A DNA stretch of 64,000 nt from Pogona vitticeps (GCF_051106095.1 NC_135785.1:184309045-184373044); one strand, 5' to 3'. Counted from the first letter of the stretch, positions 12,650-25,692 are shown. Program-made: numbers and translations. The notes: generated from the sequence alone by a model not told the origin.

Positions 12650-12780
12650 AAGTCCTTGGGTCCTTGCACAATATAAATGCAGGAGAGGTGATACCTTTAT
12701 TAGACCACTTAAATTCAAACATCAGCAAGCTTTCGTGGGATGAATCCACTTCTTCAGGCCATGCACTGATACAGCAGAAA
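12650..12780. repeat. Unclassified ancient interspersed repeat
   Basis: TGATACCTTTATTAGACCAC and CAAGCTTTCGTGGGATGAAT, followed by CCACTTCTTCAGG, match a repeat motif I know from reptile and bird DNA. Related but diverged text (GAAGTGGATGTTTGTCCATG) occurs at 35751. The family was not assigned. Confidence 0.45.
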
Positions 12781-15064
12781 AATTATAAATGAGAGTCCCA
12801 AAAATTCATGCCAGAAGCCTGCCAGGTATAAAGGTGAATTCAAACAGAGGCTGCAAACCACCTTTGGGTTGTGAGGGGCATGGTTTCAAACGTCACCCCT
12901 GGTCACACTGAGCTGGAATTTTCTACTCAGCTCTTCATAGAGCTACTAAAACAATCTGCATATGCCCTCCCCACATACACACGCAGGGAAGGAAGCTTGG
13001 ATTTCGCAAGCAGCCAATGGGTATGGATTTTATGCTGAGTAATCATCAGGTTTTACTTTGAATCCATCTGTGCTAAATGTGATACACATTGGAGGATAGA
13101 TGACCAATGTACTCGCCATCTCAGAAGCCAGCTTGGTTATAGTGTGGCAACAATACTGGTTGAAACTTATTCCCAGACTAGACAGAATGGGGTGAAACTG
13201 TTGTGTTTTTTGGGGGGGGGGGGTTTACAAGCTTAGAAGTAGCAGAACATCTGCTAACCAAAGACCTAACATATAATGGCACAATTCAACAGAAAAGACA
13301 TACTGCCCCCGATCTGCTGGCTGTTATTTATGCTCTAGGGCAGTGAATAAGAAAACCAGCAGATAGTACTCCACATGCAGGAAGCCATCCTGCAAGGACC
13401 ATCTATGTGGCAGTCTTGCTGTCTTCCAGCCACTCAGCACAAGGAATAGCATTTGACTGGTCAATGTTTCTCTTAGCAGAGATGATTTTGTCATTGGGGT
13501 AAAAAGTTATCACATGAGATCATTAATGCTAGCTCTTTGGCAAAATAAATAAATATTTGCTGTTTTTCTTCACAGTGTAGAAATTTGTGGGATTAAGAAC
13601 AAGTTTTTGATTGTTTTTAATTTCTTCATCATCATCTTAGAACTGCAGAGCTGGAAGGGACTCTGTGGATCACTGATGAAGATTATGATGAAGATTAAGG
13701 CCACAGTCACACCAGAGAAATACCCCCCACTTCTTTCTTGCATCTTCTGCTTCCTGCATAGTAATGCATTGTGGTCCTGTGATGGTGGTTCATACTTTTT
13801 AAAAGGATTCTCCTTTTTGGGGGTGAATTATATGAGGTACATTCATCTATACCCCTAGAGTAGGACATATCCCCTTCTTTTCCTTTGGCCTTCCTCATCC
13901 CCACTCCCCTGCTTTTAAAGGAAAACTGTATGGGTGCATTGCTGTGTCAGCAAGACACCCTTGCTGGCTACTTATTGATCTGGGCCATTTCTTCCTATTT
14001 CTGTGCTTGGTACCCTCTATGGAGGAAAACCCACAACACACTGCAGTGGAAGTCAAAAGACAGTAGGGGACCGATGCTCTGTATTAGACAGAAGTATGTC
14101 AACATGCCAACATTCCCATTTGAAAATTAATTTTAAAAAATTAAGGGAGTCGAACAGCAGTGGGTGAGGGAGGTGGGACCGCATGCTATATGCATAGGAA
14201 ATGATTCACGTTTGGAGTACACCCAACTCAATTGGATGTCAGTTGTACTGAGCGATGAAACACAGAACAAATATAGTAATAGCCTCCCAGTGGGCTGGAT
14301 TTGATGGGGAGATAGCAAAGAAGAGGAACAAAAGAATTTATAATGGCCTTGTGTTATCTGAACCAAAAATTCAAAAACAAAAACAAAGAGTCAACATTCA
14401 CTACATTCACATTCATAAGAAGCAACTTGGAAACATTTTGCTGGCGTGACTGCAGCTCAAGTCACATTGATTTCAGTGGGTCTACTCTTGGGATAGATGG
14501 GAATTTTCTTTTTTATTTTGCTGTCAGAAATTTTAATAAGAGGTCAAATTAATGTTGTGGAAAATGGAACAGATAGATTTTACTAGCTAGGCAGAGGTCT
14601 TCAACATATTTCTGTTCTGTTTTGTGCCATCAAGTCAGAACTATATTATAGTAATCCTACAGTGAACAGAGGATGACCGTAGGTTCCTGTCCAGCAAACC
14701 ACCTAGCAATTGTGCCTGGTAGAAGTGGGGAGAGAGTGGATTCTGCAATGGCTAGAAATTCCAGCCATTGCAAAATTTGGAAGCCTGAAATCTTTTGAGA
14801 GGCAAGCAGCTCAAATATTTTCTAACCCCCAAATTAGAGTCTGTATCCTCCACAACAGACTTGGTGTGCCATGAACTAGGAGCAGCCATAGCCTCAAACA
14901 TAAAATCACCAGCATCCACTGAAGTTCACGTAAACCTCATAACTGTGAAACAGGACAGGGAAAGCAATTCCGTCTCATCCAGCAGCCAACAGAGAGAAAT
15001 TGTAAATCTCTCAGGGGACTGGAGTGAGAGCCACAGCACATTTATAAGCTTATAGTATACAAGA
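12781..15064. other. Gene-free sequence with short repeat scraps
   Basis: It includes a poly-G run (about 13211-13221), a scrap of SINE tail (GTGCCATCAAGTCAGAACTA near 14624) and a short AACTGCAGAGCTGGAAGGGA scrap near 13640. No gene was recognised. Confidence 0.4.
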
Positions 15065-15067
15065 CCA

Positions 15068-15345
15068 GTCAGATCCTGAAGCTGAGGCTCCAGTACTTTG
15101 TCCATCTCATGAGAAGAGAAGACTCCTTGGAAAAGACCTTGATGTTAGGAAAGTGTGACAGCAAGAGGAGAAGGGGACGACAGAGGATGAGATGGTTGGA
15201 CAGTGTCTGCGAAGCAACCAACATGAATTTGACACAACTACAGGAGGCAGTGGAAGACAGGAGGGCCTGGCGTGCTCTGGTCCATGGGGTCACGAAGAGT
15301 CGGACACGATTAAAAGACTAGGCGACGATACAAGAACAGTAGTTG
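15068..15345 (+). mobile_element. RTE/BovB LINE 3' end
   Basis: The reading frame gives LRREDSLEKTL-like sequence, MLGKCDSKRRRGRQRMRWLD and WRALVHGVTKSRTRL, the C-terminal tail of the RTE/BovB ORF2 protein. It is followed by GGTCACGAAGAGTCGGACAC, the conserved 3' end. It is heavily 5'-truncated, as is usual for LINE insertions. Homologous copies are at 37180 (minus) and 43826 (plus). Confidence 0.9.
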
Positions 15346-15819
15346 GCAACCAAGTGCTGATAAATACTAAGGACTTCCCTGGTTTTCCAAACTTGAAGTA
15401 CAACTACCGTCTTCCTTGAAAGCCAAAAATTGTCTCAAATACTGGTGCAGCTTCATGTGTCTGTATCTAGAAATAATCATCACACTAGACTAATAGGTTT
15501 TGTTTTGTTTTGTTTTGCTATCTTAATTGTTTGGAAAGTTACTATGCAATTACAAGGCGAGGCAAGAGATTCCCACCTTCCTGGGCAATTAGTCTGCACT
15601 TATCCTCCACCCCGCCCCACCATTTCCTGGCTATTGGCAATTTGGGAAGCTGTGCAATGTGACACCGTGGGGTGTTTCCTTAATTTTTCCAACATGAGAA
15701 GCTCTGTCCAAACTAGTATTATCCTCTTCGTCAGCAGCATGGTTATCATCATTACTGTCACCACCACCGTAGTCATAGTTTCTCCTCCTCCTCCTCGGCC
15801 ACAGCTGGCTTTCAAACAA

Positions 15820-16140
15820 ATTCTGAGGGCAACTTACAAAAAAAATCAGATATAAAACCCAATATGATTTAAAATATGTATATACTGTATGTTAAAAGCA
15901 GGACAACAGAACCAATTTTCAAGCAAACAAAAAACAGAAAAATATATTAAAAGTAGCCAATCTAAGGAGAGCAGCATAAAAACAGCTCCAGAGGTACAGC
16001 TTAAATTGAGATGCCTCTTAATGGAAAAAAGGGGAGAAAGTTTCGGCCTGCACCCAAAGGACATCAGAGCAGCCACCAGAAAGGCTTCCCTGGGCGGGAC
16101 ACTCTATAGTCATTATGTGACCAACTGTAACATCAGCACC
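15820..16140 (-). repeat. CR1/L2-type LINE 3'-end remnant
   Basis: TTCTGAGGGCAACTTACAAA, an A-rich middle and CCTCTTAATGGAA...TTTCGGCCTGCACCCAAAGG follow the order of the remnant at 29400-29890. The orientation is inferred as minus. The clade is not certain. Confidence 0.5.
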
Positions 16141-16199
16141 TCCAGCCTTATGAGGAAAACAAGCTGTAAGATATCCTTTGTCTGTATCCCACATACGTA

Positions 16200-16393
16200 A
16201 TTTCCCACAAGGCCGAGGCAAAGATGCAGTCCCGAAAGCAGCAAAATCAGGGTGCTAGACGGGGTACAGATTGTATTTGTCCTCAGTGTGGGAGGAACTG
16301 TCACTCTCGAATTGGCCTTCTCAGCTGCACTAGATGCTGTTCCAAGTCCTCCATACAGAGCACAATACCATAGTCTCTCGAGACTGAAGGATG
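16200..16393 (+). mobile_element. Non-LTR retrotransposon C-terminal zinc-finger remnant
   Basis: One frame reads CPQCGRNCHSRIGLLS, a Cys-rich finger found at the C terminus of some LINE-type polyproteins, soon followed by a stop and the 3' sequence CCATAGTCTCTCGAGACTGA. The His of the finger appears replaced by Cys. The clade was not determined. Confidence 0.55.
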
Positions 16394-16399
16394 CCTAAC

Positions 16400-16595
16400 T
16401 GTATTCCCAGTATGGTGTAGCGGATAAAGTTAGAGGCTAGGATTCTGGAGAACAGGGTTCAAATCCCCACGTGGCCATGGAAACTCACTGGTGGAGTGGA
16501 ACTGGTGAAACTACTCCATAAATATCTCACTTATCTTGAAAGCCCTATTAGGATCACTATACTGTACGTCAGTTCCGACTTGGTACCACAGAACA
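16400..16595 (+). repeat. tRNA-derived SINE with intact B box
   Basis: TGGTGTAGCGGATAAAG is followed by GGGTTCAAATCCCCAC, an exact B box, then GGAAACTCACTGG and GTCAGTTCCGACTTGG. This is the plus-strand version of the family found in minus orientation at 1250-1913. Confidence 0.8.
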
Positions 16596-18284
16596 CACAC
16601 ACAGAGTTTCCCCCAAAGGTGGGTCCCCACAGCACTTGAATGGCGACTTCATAGCTTTGCTAGAGCTTTCTTCCACATACATTGAATTACAAAACAGTTA
16701 TGGGGATTTTAGAATTAACTCGCAAAAGACTGTGCTACGGCATAGAAGTGCACTATATTTTGCTCAGAGGCATACGATATTCAAGAGGTGCCAATGTGAA
16801 TTTTCATTAGCTGCCACTTCACCCTCTGAAGTCTTCCTGTAGTTTCAGTTTCACAATGGTGAGACAAACATCTGAACGAAATACTGGCACTGTGTGCATG
16901 TCAGTCCAGTGCTTGTAATAACTCAACTCGCGAAGATTGGCAATTGTCATACAGATATTTTTAGAAAGAAAAAAAAAAACACAAGGAAAATTCACATTAC
17001 TGCATCTCAAAGCGACTGTCAGCGAAATACGTAAGAGCTGAGTACTGAGAATGGCAACTAGGTCATACCATTAGATTGCTCTGCAAAGAACATTTTACAC
17101 CCCTTCTCTCCCCTATAAGCCTGCCTGGATTAAAAAAACCTTGGAATGCCCTTCCTCAGTCCTGTCCCCATTGTGGTGTAGAGACACAAGAGAAGGCTTC
17201 CCAAATCACTGCTCCGAGACTTGGAAGCTCCTTGCCAAGAGAAAATAGGTCTCTTGGTCTTTCTGCGGGCAGGCAAAGAAGCTTTTGTTGCCTTCCGTCA
17301 AGAGATAGGTCTGCTGTTGGAGCAGCCCTAATTGCTTGGGTGCTGTCTATTGCAGAGCTAGATGAGACAGCCAGGCCATGTTCTGGCCCCCTCTTATCCA
17401 CGATTATACACAACCAGAGTCAATTAACATTTTATTCGATGAAATTCAGTAGTCAACAGTAGGTATCAAAAGGCCACCACTTGCGTTGGTTGCAGCAGCA
17501 CAGTGTTGGTGCAGCGTAAGGCACACATCCTTAGATCTCATCATGTGCCTGTCATCTGATTTCCACTCATCCCTGCACACATCTGGGTAACCATGGAGGT
17601 ATTGACCAACCATGTGCACCTGCCCTTGGTCACAAATCCATTAGGGCGAGGTAGACCCCTTGTTTTTTAACTGTGGGGAACTCTGGCAGTCCACTCAAGC
17701 CAGGTCTGTCCTGCCAGTTCCCCACCTTTCACTCCTCTCCCTGGCAACCCAGGATGGGGGAACCTATTGCCAGGGATAGGGCTGAATGCCCATCTCCCTC
17801 TCCACAGATCCTCTCCTGTGCACAGACATTGCCCTGTTCAGCTGCCAACCAAGCAGTGACAGTCATGTAAAGGCATGCTACTCAACATTATCATCTAATA
17901 TTTACCTCATGCTAATGCTGAGTGCAAAAGAAAAAGGAGTGGGCGGGTGGGAGACCTCCATGTGGGCAGCTGCCATAGCAGGCCATAGTGCTGGATAAAG
18001 AGACAATCACCCCAGCCCAGAAAAGTCCCATCCAGTCAAACAAACTACAGAGTGCCTGCAAAACTGCAAACAAAACTCCAACAAAATGCTGCTTCCATGT
18101 TGTATGTAATTCAAATCTATTTATGTGAGCCATACAACACACATTGCCAATTTTGCAGATTTTGTGGGGTTTATCTTATTTTATAACCACAATGCTCAGA
18201 ACTGTCTCATTTGGAGGGCTGTAGCCTCAAAACATGAACCTGCACATGGCTAGTTAGAATCAAAGGCACAAAATCATCATTCAT
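16596..18284. other. Gene-free sequence, nothing firmly recognised
   Basis: The part near 17125-17345 has the flavour of a LINE 3' untranslated region (CCTTGGAATGCCCTTCCTCA), but I could not place it. The rest is unassigned. Confidence 0.35.
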
Positions 18285-18520
18285 TGAGCTTATACCCCAG
18301 TTTTCCCTCCCCATGATACTCAAGGCAGCTTAAAAATGGTAACATGGAGGTAAAAACAAGTATATCTGAAACACAAACACAAGTAGAAACACAAAGAAAA
18401 ACTTGCCAGTGAGAAGAAACAACAGCCCTCACCATCTGTAAGTTCAGATACCAAAGCCCTCTCTGAACAAGAGGGTCCTATGTACTGCATGTGCTCATGT
18501 GTGGCTGAAATGATCCCATG
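18285..18520 (-). repeat. CR1/L2-type LINE 3'-end remnant
   Basis: TTATACCCCAGTTTTCCCTC and CTCAAGGCAGCTTAAAAATG, followed by an A-rich stretch, resemble the antisense 3' end of these LINEs. It is short and diverged. Confidence 0.45.
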
Positions 18521-21030
18521 AGATCCTTATGTGCTGCGGTGGAAGATCACGTTGGCTGATAAATTCTATAGCAAAATGACAAGAACAAAATATATGTGGC
18601 TCCCATATGCAAAGCTGGAAATCAGATGGCTAATAGTTCTACTAGAACCTTTAAGACATTATAAAAAGGTGAGCCAAAGGGGAGCCACGTGCCTTGATAA
18701 AAGGCAGTGGAGAATTTACCGAGTGACCCTTATCCCTTTATCTAAACAGGAGGAGGAAGACAATCTGATTGAGATGAAACCTGATAGAATCACACCTCAA
18801 GCTTGTCTTCTCCAAACTTTACTTACAGATCACGCTTCAACATCCAGCCGAGAGACTTCCGGGACTTTTCCGTTTCTCCTTGCCCTCTGACAGCTACAAT
18901 GCCTAGACTTATGAAGAATCCTGTAGGACTTGAAAGCTCATCTTTTGTGATAAATTTAGTGGCCCCATAAAGCTATTTACTACCCCAATTACACTGTCTG
19001 TGAAACAATAAAATGGACACAGTGTGTGCCCCCCCCAGATATAGCTGGACTATATAGTATATAAACCTTTATATACGACTTTATAGTATATAAACCTGTA
19101 CCAGTCCTAGCCACAAATTGCCCTTGAGAAACTGGCCATTTTCCCCCCCATCCCTTCAATATAAAGTGACAACAGTTGGTGATAATGTCCCACTTGTGGG
19201 GGTGGGGGAAGGAAGACAAATATGAAGAAAATAGATGCCACAAGACCTAGTAAAATCTCTGCTTTCATGTTTCACCCCTTTTGTGTTTTTTTAAATTGGG
19301 ATTTCCCAGAGAGAATCCTTGTTTATTTCACTTCTGTTTGCTGACTGCACCCCTTCCCCTTTATACTAAATATGCTTAAGGACGCAATAGGCTTTTAGAA
19401 GAGCCCAATATTTTTTTTTGTATGGCAGCACATCTCTTTTGCAGGGATGCTGGCAAGTCTTTGGGTTCGAGTCTGAGTCATGCCAAGTCCCAAGTCCCTA
19501 TTAAAAATAAGCTGTTTTTCATAGAAAAAAAAGGCGGGAGGGGTTCCAAGTTGCTAGTCAAATCTGAATTATTGGGGGGGGGGGAGAAACCTAAAGTAGT
19601 TAAGGCACTGGTGCGACTTAAGTCAATTTTGCCATTTCTTTGTTTGTTCCTTTCCCCTCCCCCCTCCTTTTCCTCCCTTTCATTCTCACAACATGTTTGA
19701 ACAGACAAAAGGTGCCAAGTTTTTGGACACTGCTCCTCCTGTACATGGAGTGTGAGCTATAAGCTCATTACTTCATGTGGTAATTTGGCATTAAGGCTTT
19801 GAGAAGCCCATCTGAGGATCATTTTTAGCAGAAAAGCTAACATTATGTTATCACTCCTGAAGGGATTTTGTTTACTTTGAGCGCAACCAGGTCGCTGGAC
19901 TGCAAGGAGGAACGACAGCAGAGCAAAGACAGTAGAAGAGTGCCCTCTTATGGTTATATTGGGAAAGAGACCCTGGGGAATGTCCTTGGGAAGCTGGACA
20001 AGTTATGTATTTTCTGTACTTTCTTTGCCCCTTGAGATTTTTAATGGATGCAAAAGGATTCATCCATAATCATGTACCTTAAGTAACACAACAGTCTATT
20101 ACCTATTGAAGAAAGTGTTGCTGAGGTTATATATATGCATTTCCAGGCCTGTGGGTCATTTAAAAGAAGACATTAGGGTGCTATCAAACTATAAAATATC
20201 ACATCATGTTGCACCAGAAAGGGCCACATATAGCTGTATGTGTATGGCCTTTGAATCTAGGACTGCCAGACCAGCAGCATTCCCACATCCTAAAATTTTA
20301 GGGCCAAAGCCTGACACCAGGAACAGGTTCTTATATTTTCACAAAGAAAGGACCCTGTAATGCAACAGAATTGGCAAGAACTGGGAAAAAGGGTTAGGCA
20401 GCTCGTTTTTGGCCAGCTAATTGTGGAAATGAACACAAAGGGAATCCAAGTGAATGAGTGAGGATTCTGGGTACAATCTGGTTAACTAAGTAGTATGGCA
20501 ACCCTGAGTGAGAAGGTGGGACTCATTTTTGGTGGCCAGGGAGGTGGCAAAATGTGTCCAGCAGCTGCAGTGGTTGCCAGCGTTCCTGCTAGGAGCTCAA
20601 ATCTCTGCAGACTCACTTGTGACACACACAACGCATGGGGAGCTTCTTCAGGCCCTACGCTTCTGCTGAGACCTGTGGAAGGCTCACCCCCAGCCCACAG
20701 TGAGGCTTCTCCCAAGCCCTTCCCTGCAGCTGCCCTGAGCAACAGGAACCCCCATGTGGGCCTTGGTGTGCTCCAGGGCCTGCCTTGTTTCAAATGCTAC
20801 AGTGGGCCAAACAAATCAGTGGTCCTCACATTACCTTCCATCATTGGGTAAACAAGCTAGGCCTGAGGGGACATGGAGGCCAAAAGCATCTGCTGTATAA
20901 GATGGAGTACTCACAAACATGCTCCTCACACACAGATATGGTCCAAACCTCTCAGGTTGGCATGAAATGGTTCATACCTTTCCAACAGTAATTACTTGAA
21001 AGCTGGCTTTGCTTGAGAACTACTCCAAGA
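18521..21030. other. Gene-free sequence, including a GC-richer patch
   Basis: The patch at 20490-20850 has open frames of about 100-118 codons on both strands. No homology is visible and CpG is not enriched. Segment 18900-18975 (GGACTTGAAAGCTCATC) may be a scrap of the repeat seen at 35741. Confidence 0.4.
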
Positions 21031-21034
21031 ACTG

Positions 21035-21170
21035 CTGGGAACTTAGTGGTTTAAGCCTCTGGCTGCAGAACCAGAGGTTGGGAGTTTGATTCCCCCACTG
21101 TGGCTCCCTGACAGGGACTGGACTTTATGATCCACCGGGTCCCTTCCAGCTCTGCAGTTCTAAGAAGATG
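21035..21170 (+). repeat. tRNA-derived SINE
   Basis: AACTTAGTGGTTTAAGCCTC, GGGAGTTTGATTCCCCCACT (B-box-like) and CTTCCAGCTCTGCAGTTCTA are collinear with the copy at 5275-5415. Confidence 0.72.
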
Positions 21171-21489
21171 ATATGTGTGGATCCGTTGCTGATAATATCA
21201 GCCAAAGAGAAAATGTAACAGATGCTTATATTTTGTTTACTTTGTAGGAATTAGGAGGACTCCATTTCCAGAAATATTTTTGTCTGGAATATTCATTCTA
21301 TTGTAATAAATATTTTTCAGAAATAAGGGTTGGCATTTGGTAATCCATTACCCTTTTCTTTTCACGATGTGTGAATTTTTACAGCAGATCATTACCGTGC
21401 TGTTTTCTTCAATTTTCACTGAGTTCATCCTCTAAGTGCAAAAACAAATATATCAAATTACCTCACTCCTGGTTCCTCTGAGCACCAGC

Positions 21490-22340
21490 TACAACTCTCA
21501 ACAAGAGGAAAACAGGGCTGCTTCAGTCATAATCAAGAGGAAAATCAGTTGACTTGTTGTGATTGGGTTCAACTTCAAATTCTGGCAACTCCTCATTTTG
21601 CGCGGGAAGTATCACAGGAGACATTTTCTTTATTTTAACAACTTTTTCTTTATTGATTACATGCTGTTCTATTCTGTTCATAATTGGATCAAATAAACTT
21701 AGCTCTGGCAACGTGCCATAACTGTCTAATACAAATTCTCGCCCCAAATCAGCTGAACTCACAGCGGTGCTAGGCCAAACTTCTCCGCATCGGTGGGCTT
21801 CCAAAGAGGTGCGCTCCTCACTGCGCAAATGGTGCCACAGCATGGATGCCAAGCCCAGTCCCCCTCGAGTGGAGCAGTGTTGTACTGGGAATCTGGGCGG
21901 ATCACCTGACGTCCTCGACCCTTGTTCTTAGGGAAGACTAGCACTGACCATTCTAATGTCTCTTGTCACACCTCTCCCACTTCCTTTGAGACGGGATCAG
22001 GTAACGGCCCTCCTAATTTGAGGTTAGGGAAATCACGCAGTAGCTCTTGGGTCTTCACCCTCTCATACCATCTCAGCCTCTCCAGCTCTCTTTTACACTC
22101 CCACAACTCTAGTTCTACCTCAAACTGACGTTCTCCCTGGCTACTTATACAGTAGTCTCTTCCGAAACTGACAGTTCCTGCTCCTCCCCCTTTTTACTCC
22201 TGCGCTCGTCTACCAGAAATACTTCAAATTTCCCACTTCGCTCTGTTCTTTCCCCCTCCTTAATCATGTTCTCCTTTGAGTCCGTTTCCGGTACCTTCTG
22301 GCTTTCTTACTCCCTCTTCCCTCTCTCCCTCTTGGGATGG
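21490..22340 (-). mobile_element. Retroelement-like fossil, unclassified, copy 1
   Basis: The minus strand carries degraded coding blocks that recur, in the same order and orientation, at 46380-47290. Shared text at nucleotide level includes GCGCAAATGGTGCCACAGCA here and GCACAAATGGTGCCACAACA there. The high-coordinate part is a C/T-rich, glutamate-arginine-rich coding remnant in both. No long terminal repeats were seen and I could not assign a family, so a retroviral-like or other retroelement origin is an inference. It is broken and, by its divergence from the other copy, old. Confidence 0.45.
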
Positions 22341-22387
22341 CACACTCTCTCTTTGACCTCCTTCACACCTGTATTTTAAAGAGTGTG

Positions 22388-22450
22388 ATGTCATAAAATC
22401 CTAGGATAATTGAGTGGGAAGGGGCCTATAAGGCTCTTAAGTCCCCCTGA
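22388..22450 (-). repeat. CR1 3'-end scrap
   Basis: TAAAATCCTAGGATAATTGA and GAAGGGGCCTATAAGGCTCT match the tip of the CR1 element at 7580. It directly abuts the end of the fossil at 21490-22340. Confidence 0.55.
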
Positions 22451-23579
22451 CTACACTAGGGGTGGTGTGGGTAAAGCCAGATAGTTTTGCCTGACCAAGA
22501 TCTTTCCTTTTCTTTCCTGTGGACCAAAACAAGATGATAATTGGGATCATTCTTCTACATCACCTCAAACAAACTCCTCTTTTAAGTAATTATACTTCTG
22601 AGAGAGACGTGGGGTTCCCCAAGTGTCCAGACCAGTCCTGAGCAGAGTAAAGCAGTGTGTTTTTCCAAACTAAATAAGAGTAAGTTGCTTAGGATCTGCA
22701 TTACCTAGATATCTATCTACACAAACCAGAGAACAAGACAGAAGAACATCCTCAGGTTACACTGTCCAGTCCCATCCCTGAATGAGACAACACGTTTGGA
22801 TGGCGCTGGAGGGAAGGCCAGAGGAAAGTCAACAGAAAACAGTTTTCTACTTGAGCTAGAGCACAGCAGCAATTTTACCACAAGGTTCATCATTTCTAAA
22901 ACCAACCACGTTCTTTATGGACACATGGCAGAAACATCCCCCGTGTCTTTTCCCATTCCGGGCAGTTAAAATACAGTAATAAATACATTAATAACAAAAT
23001 GAAGAACAATTTTCTGACCTTGACCTCCATGACATCTGAAATCTACTTCCCTGAGGCTTCTCCTCACTCTCCTTAACGGTAGGGCCAGTCCTGGCAAGAA
23101 TACCTCACATCCACTAGGAAAATCAGGAGAGATGTGCCAGTAATGCACAAACTCCTATTCCTCCTTCTGGTGGACAGAGGAGCCTCTTCCCCCTGAGATA
23201 TACAAGGGCAGTTTTCTCCCAGATGAGTAATGCATCTTCTGTGGGAGGGGCCACAGTGCAGAATTTTCCATGCAGAAGTTTCCCATTTCAATCCCTGGCA
23301 TCTCCATGTAAAGCTGAAGAAACCTCTGGCCTGAAATGCCAGAGGGCTGTCCCATAGACAACACTCAGCTAGATTGTCTGCTGTGTAAAGCAGCTTCCCA
23401 TGTATTCTCAACAATTCATTTTCCAGAACATTTTACAATAATTTCCTTCCAAAGGCAATTTCTGCACATGGCTGGGCATCTCTTGTATATTGGAGTGTCG
23501 GTATTTGCATACATTGCAGGCTTTTCTTTTATATCGATTAATTACTTCCCTCCCCATCACAGATGAAGCAATTGTTTGA
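22451..23579. other. Gene-free sequence, nothing recognised
   Basis: The open frames here are short and resemble no family that I know. Confidence 0.4.
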
Positions 23580-23690
23580 ATAGTCTTACAGACTCTTAGA
23601 ACTGTGGGGGCGGAAGGGAGCATCAGGTCCAGCCCCTGTCAAGGAGGCACTGCGGGGAATCAAACTCCCAGCCACAGATGCCTTCTAATC
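23580..23690 (-). repeat. tRNA-derived SINE fragment
   Basis: CTTAGAACTGTGGGGGCGGA, CAGCCCCTGTCAAGGAGGCA and GGGGAATCAAACTCCCAGCC are the reverse complement of the SINE at 21035-21170. Confidence 0.7.
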
Positions 23691-24589
23691 CAGCCCATTT
23701 CCCAATCCAGTATCGCAAATGCAGCATTTCCAGCAACATTTTCAATTTGGAGCTGGGCCCACCAAAGAAGGTGACTGACTTTTCTACTTTTCCATTTGCA
23801 GTAACAAAAATACTCATTATCAGTGGCCAAGAAGTTTAAAAAAATGGTTTGTGCAATTAGCCCTGACTATCCACTGGCAAAGAGTAAGCCCTGAAATGTT
23901 CAGAAAACTGAACTGTGTTTTCATTTCTGTGACCCATTCCTAACAACATCATAGTGTTTTAGCCATTAGAGGCTTCCCCCAAGGACTTCATAATGCCACT
24001 TGGAAGAGGATCCAGTCAATAGATAATGTGCACAATTATTGCTTATAGAATTAAACACCTTTTTTTGGTTTCCTAGGTACTGATTGCTCAGTGACATACT
24101 ACACCACACTGGGCAGCATCAATTACATCATTCCACGTTGTTTAATGCATGGCCCTGCCAGTTTGATGTATGTAGCCTCAACTGAAAAGCCTGGTGCAAC
24201 AGCCCAAAAATGTGGATGGAAAACAAACCCTGTCAACATGCCACAGATAAGAATTCCATTAGAAAAACTGTGATTAGGCCCTTCAGTGAACTGGCACCCT
24301 GGTTCTAACACTGTGGCTTGCAATCCAAGTTAATCCTGCATAAACACCATTGAAAACGGAAAGTCATACCATGCAATCCTATGCATGCTTATTCAGAAGC
24401 AAGCCCCAGTCTGTCCAATGTTTACTCCTTCTCAGGTGCATTCAGGATGATAGTTTTAAACTGTGGTTTGCATATACTTTCTACTTTTATTCCTGTTAGC
24501 TGCAGCCAGCAGGGGTTCTGGTATGGGATTCTGGATTTTGTAGTCCAAACATCAAGAGGGCATCTGAACTAGTCATTATCAGTGTATCC

Positions 24590-24880
24590 CTTTGGTTTCA
24601 AACAAATTTAGGACTAAAGCCACTGGTTAGTACCAGATACAGTGGACTCACCAACTGAAATGTAACAGTAAGGCACAACTAGAGTAGGCTCATTGAATTA
24701 AAGGACCTTACTAAATTCCCATCAGTTGTGATTTATTACCGGGTTTTAGCCATTGAATCAACAAGTCAACATACGTAAGTCTCATTGACTACATGGGTCT
24801 ACCTCAGTTGAGATTAACCACTGGACTTAAGCCTAAATCACAAATCATAACTAGTTTTAGCTGAAATAAACTCATTATGT
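24590..24880. repeat. Diverged member of the foldback family seen at 27178
   Basis: It shares AGAGTAGGCTCATTGAAT and GGACTCACCAACTGAAAT-like text with the foldback at 27178-27425. It lies just downstream of ASB9. Complete ends were not resolved. Confidence 0.45.
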
Positions 24881-25340
24881 GAAAATAAGCCCGGCAATTC
24901 CACTGATTTTAATATTGTTTACATGCTATAGATTCCTACTGTATATAAAGCAGTTTCCCTTCCTGGTGGGAGGTGGACCAACAGCAGAACTGGGCAGAAA
25001 CAAACAAAATGAATTTCAATAGGGACAAATGTGAATTTCTACATCTACTAAGAAAAAAAAATCAGATGCATCAGATGGTGTGGTAGTAGCACAGTTCATT
25101 ACTGGAGAGACAGCCTCCCTACCCAGTGGTCAACATAAAAAGTTGTTTTAAAGTATGGATAGAAGTACAGCTGGCTGTGTTGTTTATGCCAAAATAACAA
25201 ATGAAATTCAAAACACCTGAAGACCAAAGGTTCTTAACCTGATTTCTATTCTTGGGCCTCAAAAATATTGTCATTATAGGTACACTTGTACATATATGTA
25301 CATATAATGGCAAATAATGCACAGATGTATAATTTTAGGG

Positions 25341-25455
25341 GCTAAATCCAACCATTGATTCTGATCAGAGTAGACTGACAGAAGCACTGACTAGCCATTC
25401 AATCAATGATTCAGTAGGTCTACGGTAGTTGTGACTAAGAGCTGGATTTAGGTGA
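25341..25455. repeat. Short miniature element with inverted ends
   Basis: GCTAAATCCAACC at the left and GAGCTGGATTTAGG at the right are inverted. The inner text GATCAGAGTAGACTGA relates it to the foldback family of 27178. It sits about 110 bp beyond the ASB9 stop codon and may fall in the 3' untranslated region. Confidence 0.5.
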
Positions 25456-25567
25456 GGAAAGTGGGACACTGTGAAAACCAAGCTTTGATATTTGTGCTAT
25501 AAACTGCATAAATACACATGAATAAGAAATGACACACTTTAATAATCCGGCAGCAAATACAAAATAT

Positions 25568-25692
25568 TCAAAGATACAAAAGAAACCGTTTCAGCTCATC
25601 TGGTAACAAAAGTTCACTTATTCTCTGTGGTTGCTTGGATCCCAAGTATCTCCGTATGCAAAGACGGCATAACTGCATCAAGGAAAAGGGTC
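25568..25692 (-). CDS. ASB9: ASB9 coding exon 7 (SOCS box and stop)
   Basis: The exon begins after a polypyrimidine-CAG acceptor and encodes GPFSLMQLCRLCIRRYLG, then LLPDELKRFLLYL and TGA at 25570-25568. The Leu/Cys-spaced BC box should bind elongin C, and the LPD stretch sits where the cullin-5 box lies. The intron before it is 3.4 kb. Confidence 0.95.

Noticed and set aside
16400-16480. tRNA-like promoter boxes here and in other SINE heads
   Set aside because: They belong to SINEs; none folds into an intact tRNA with matching flanks as far as can be judged by eye.
20482-20851. Open frames of 103 and 118 codons on opposite strands in a GC-richer patch
   Set aside because: There is no homology, no splice context, and both strands are equally open, so chance is the better explanation.
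1-25567. A flanking gene such as MOSPD2, expected near ASB9 from human synteny
   Set aside because: No recognisable exon of it was found in the left flank; it may lie outside the window.
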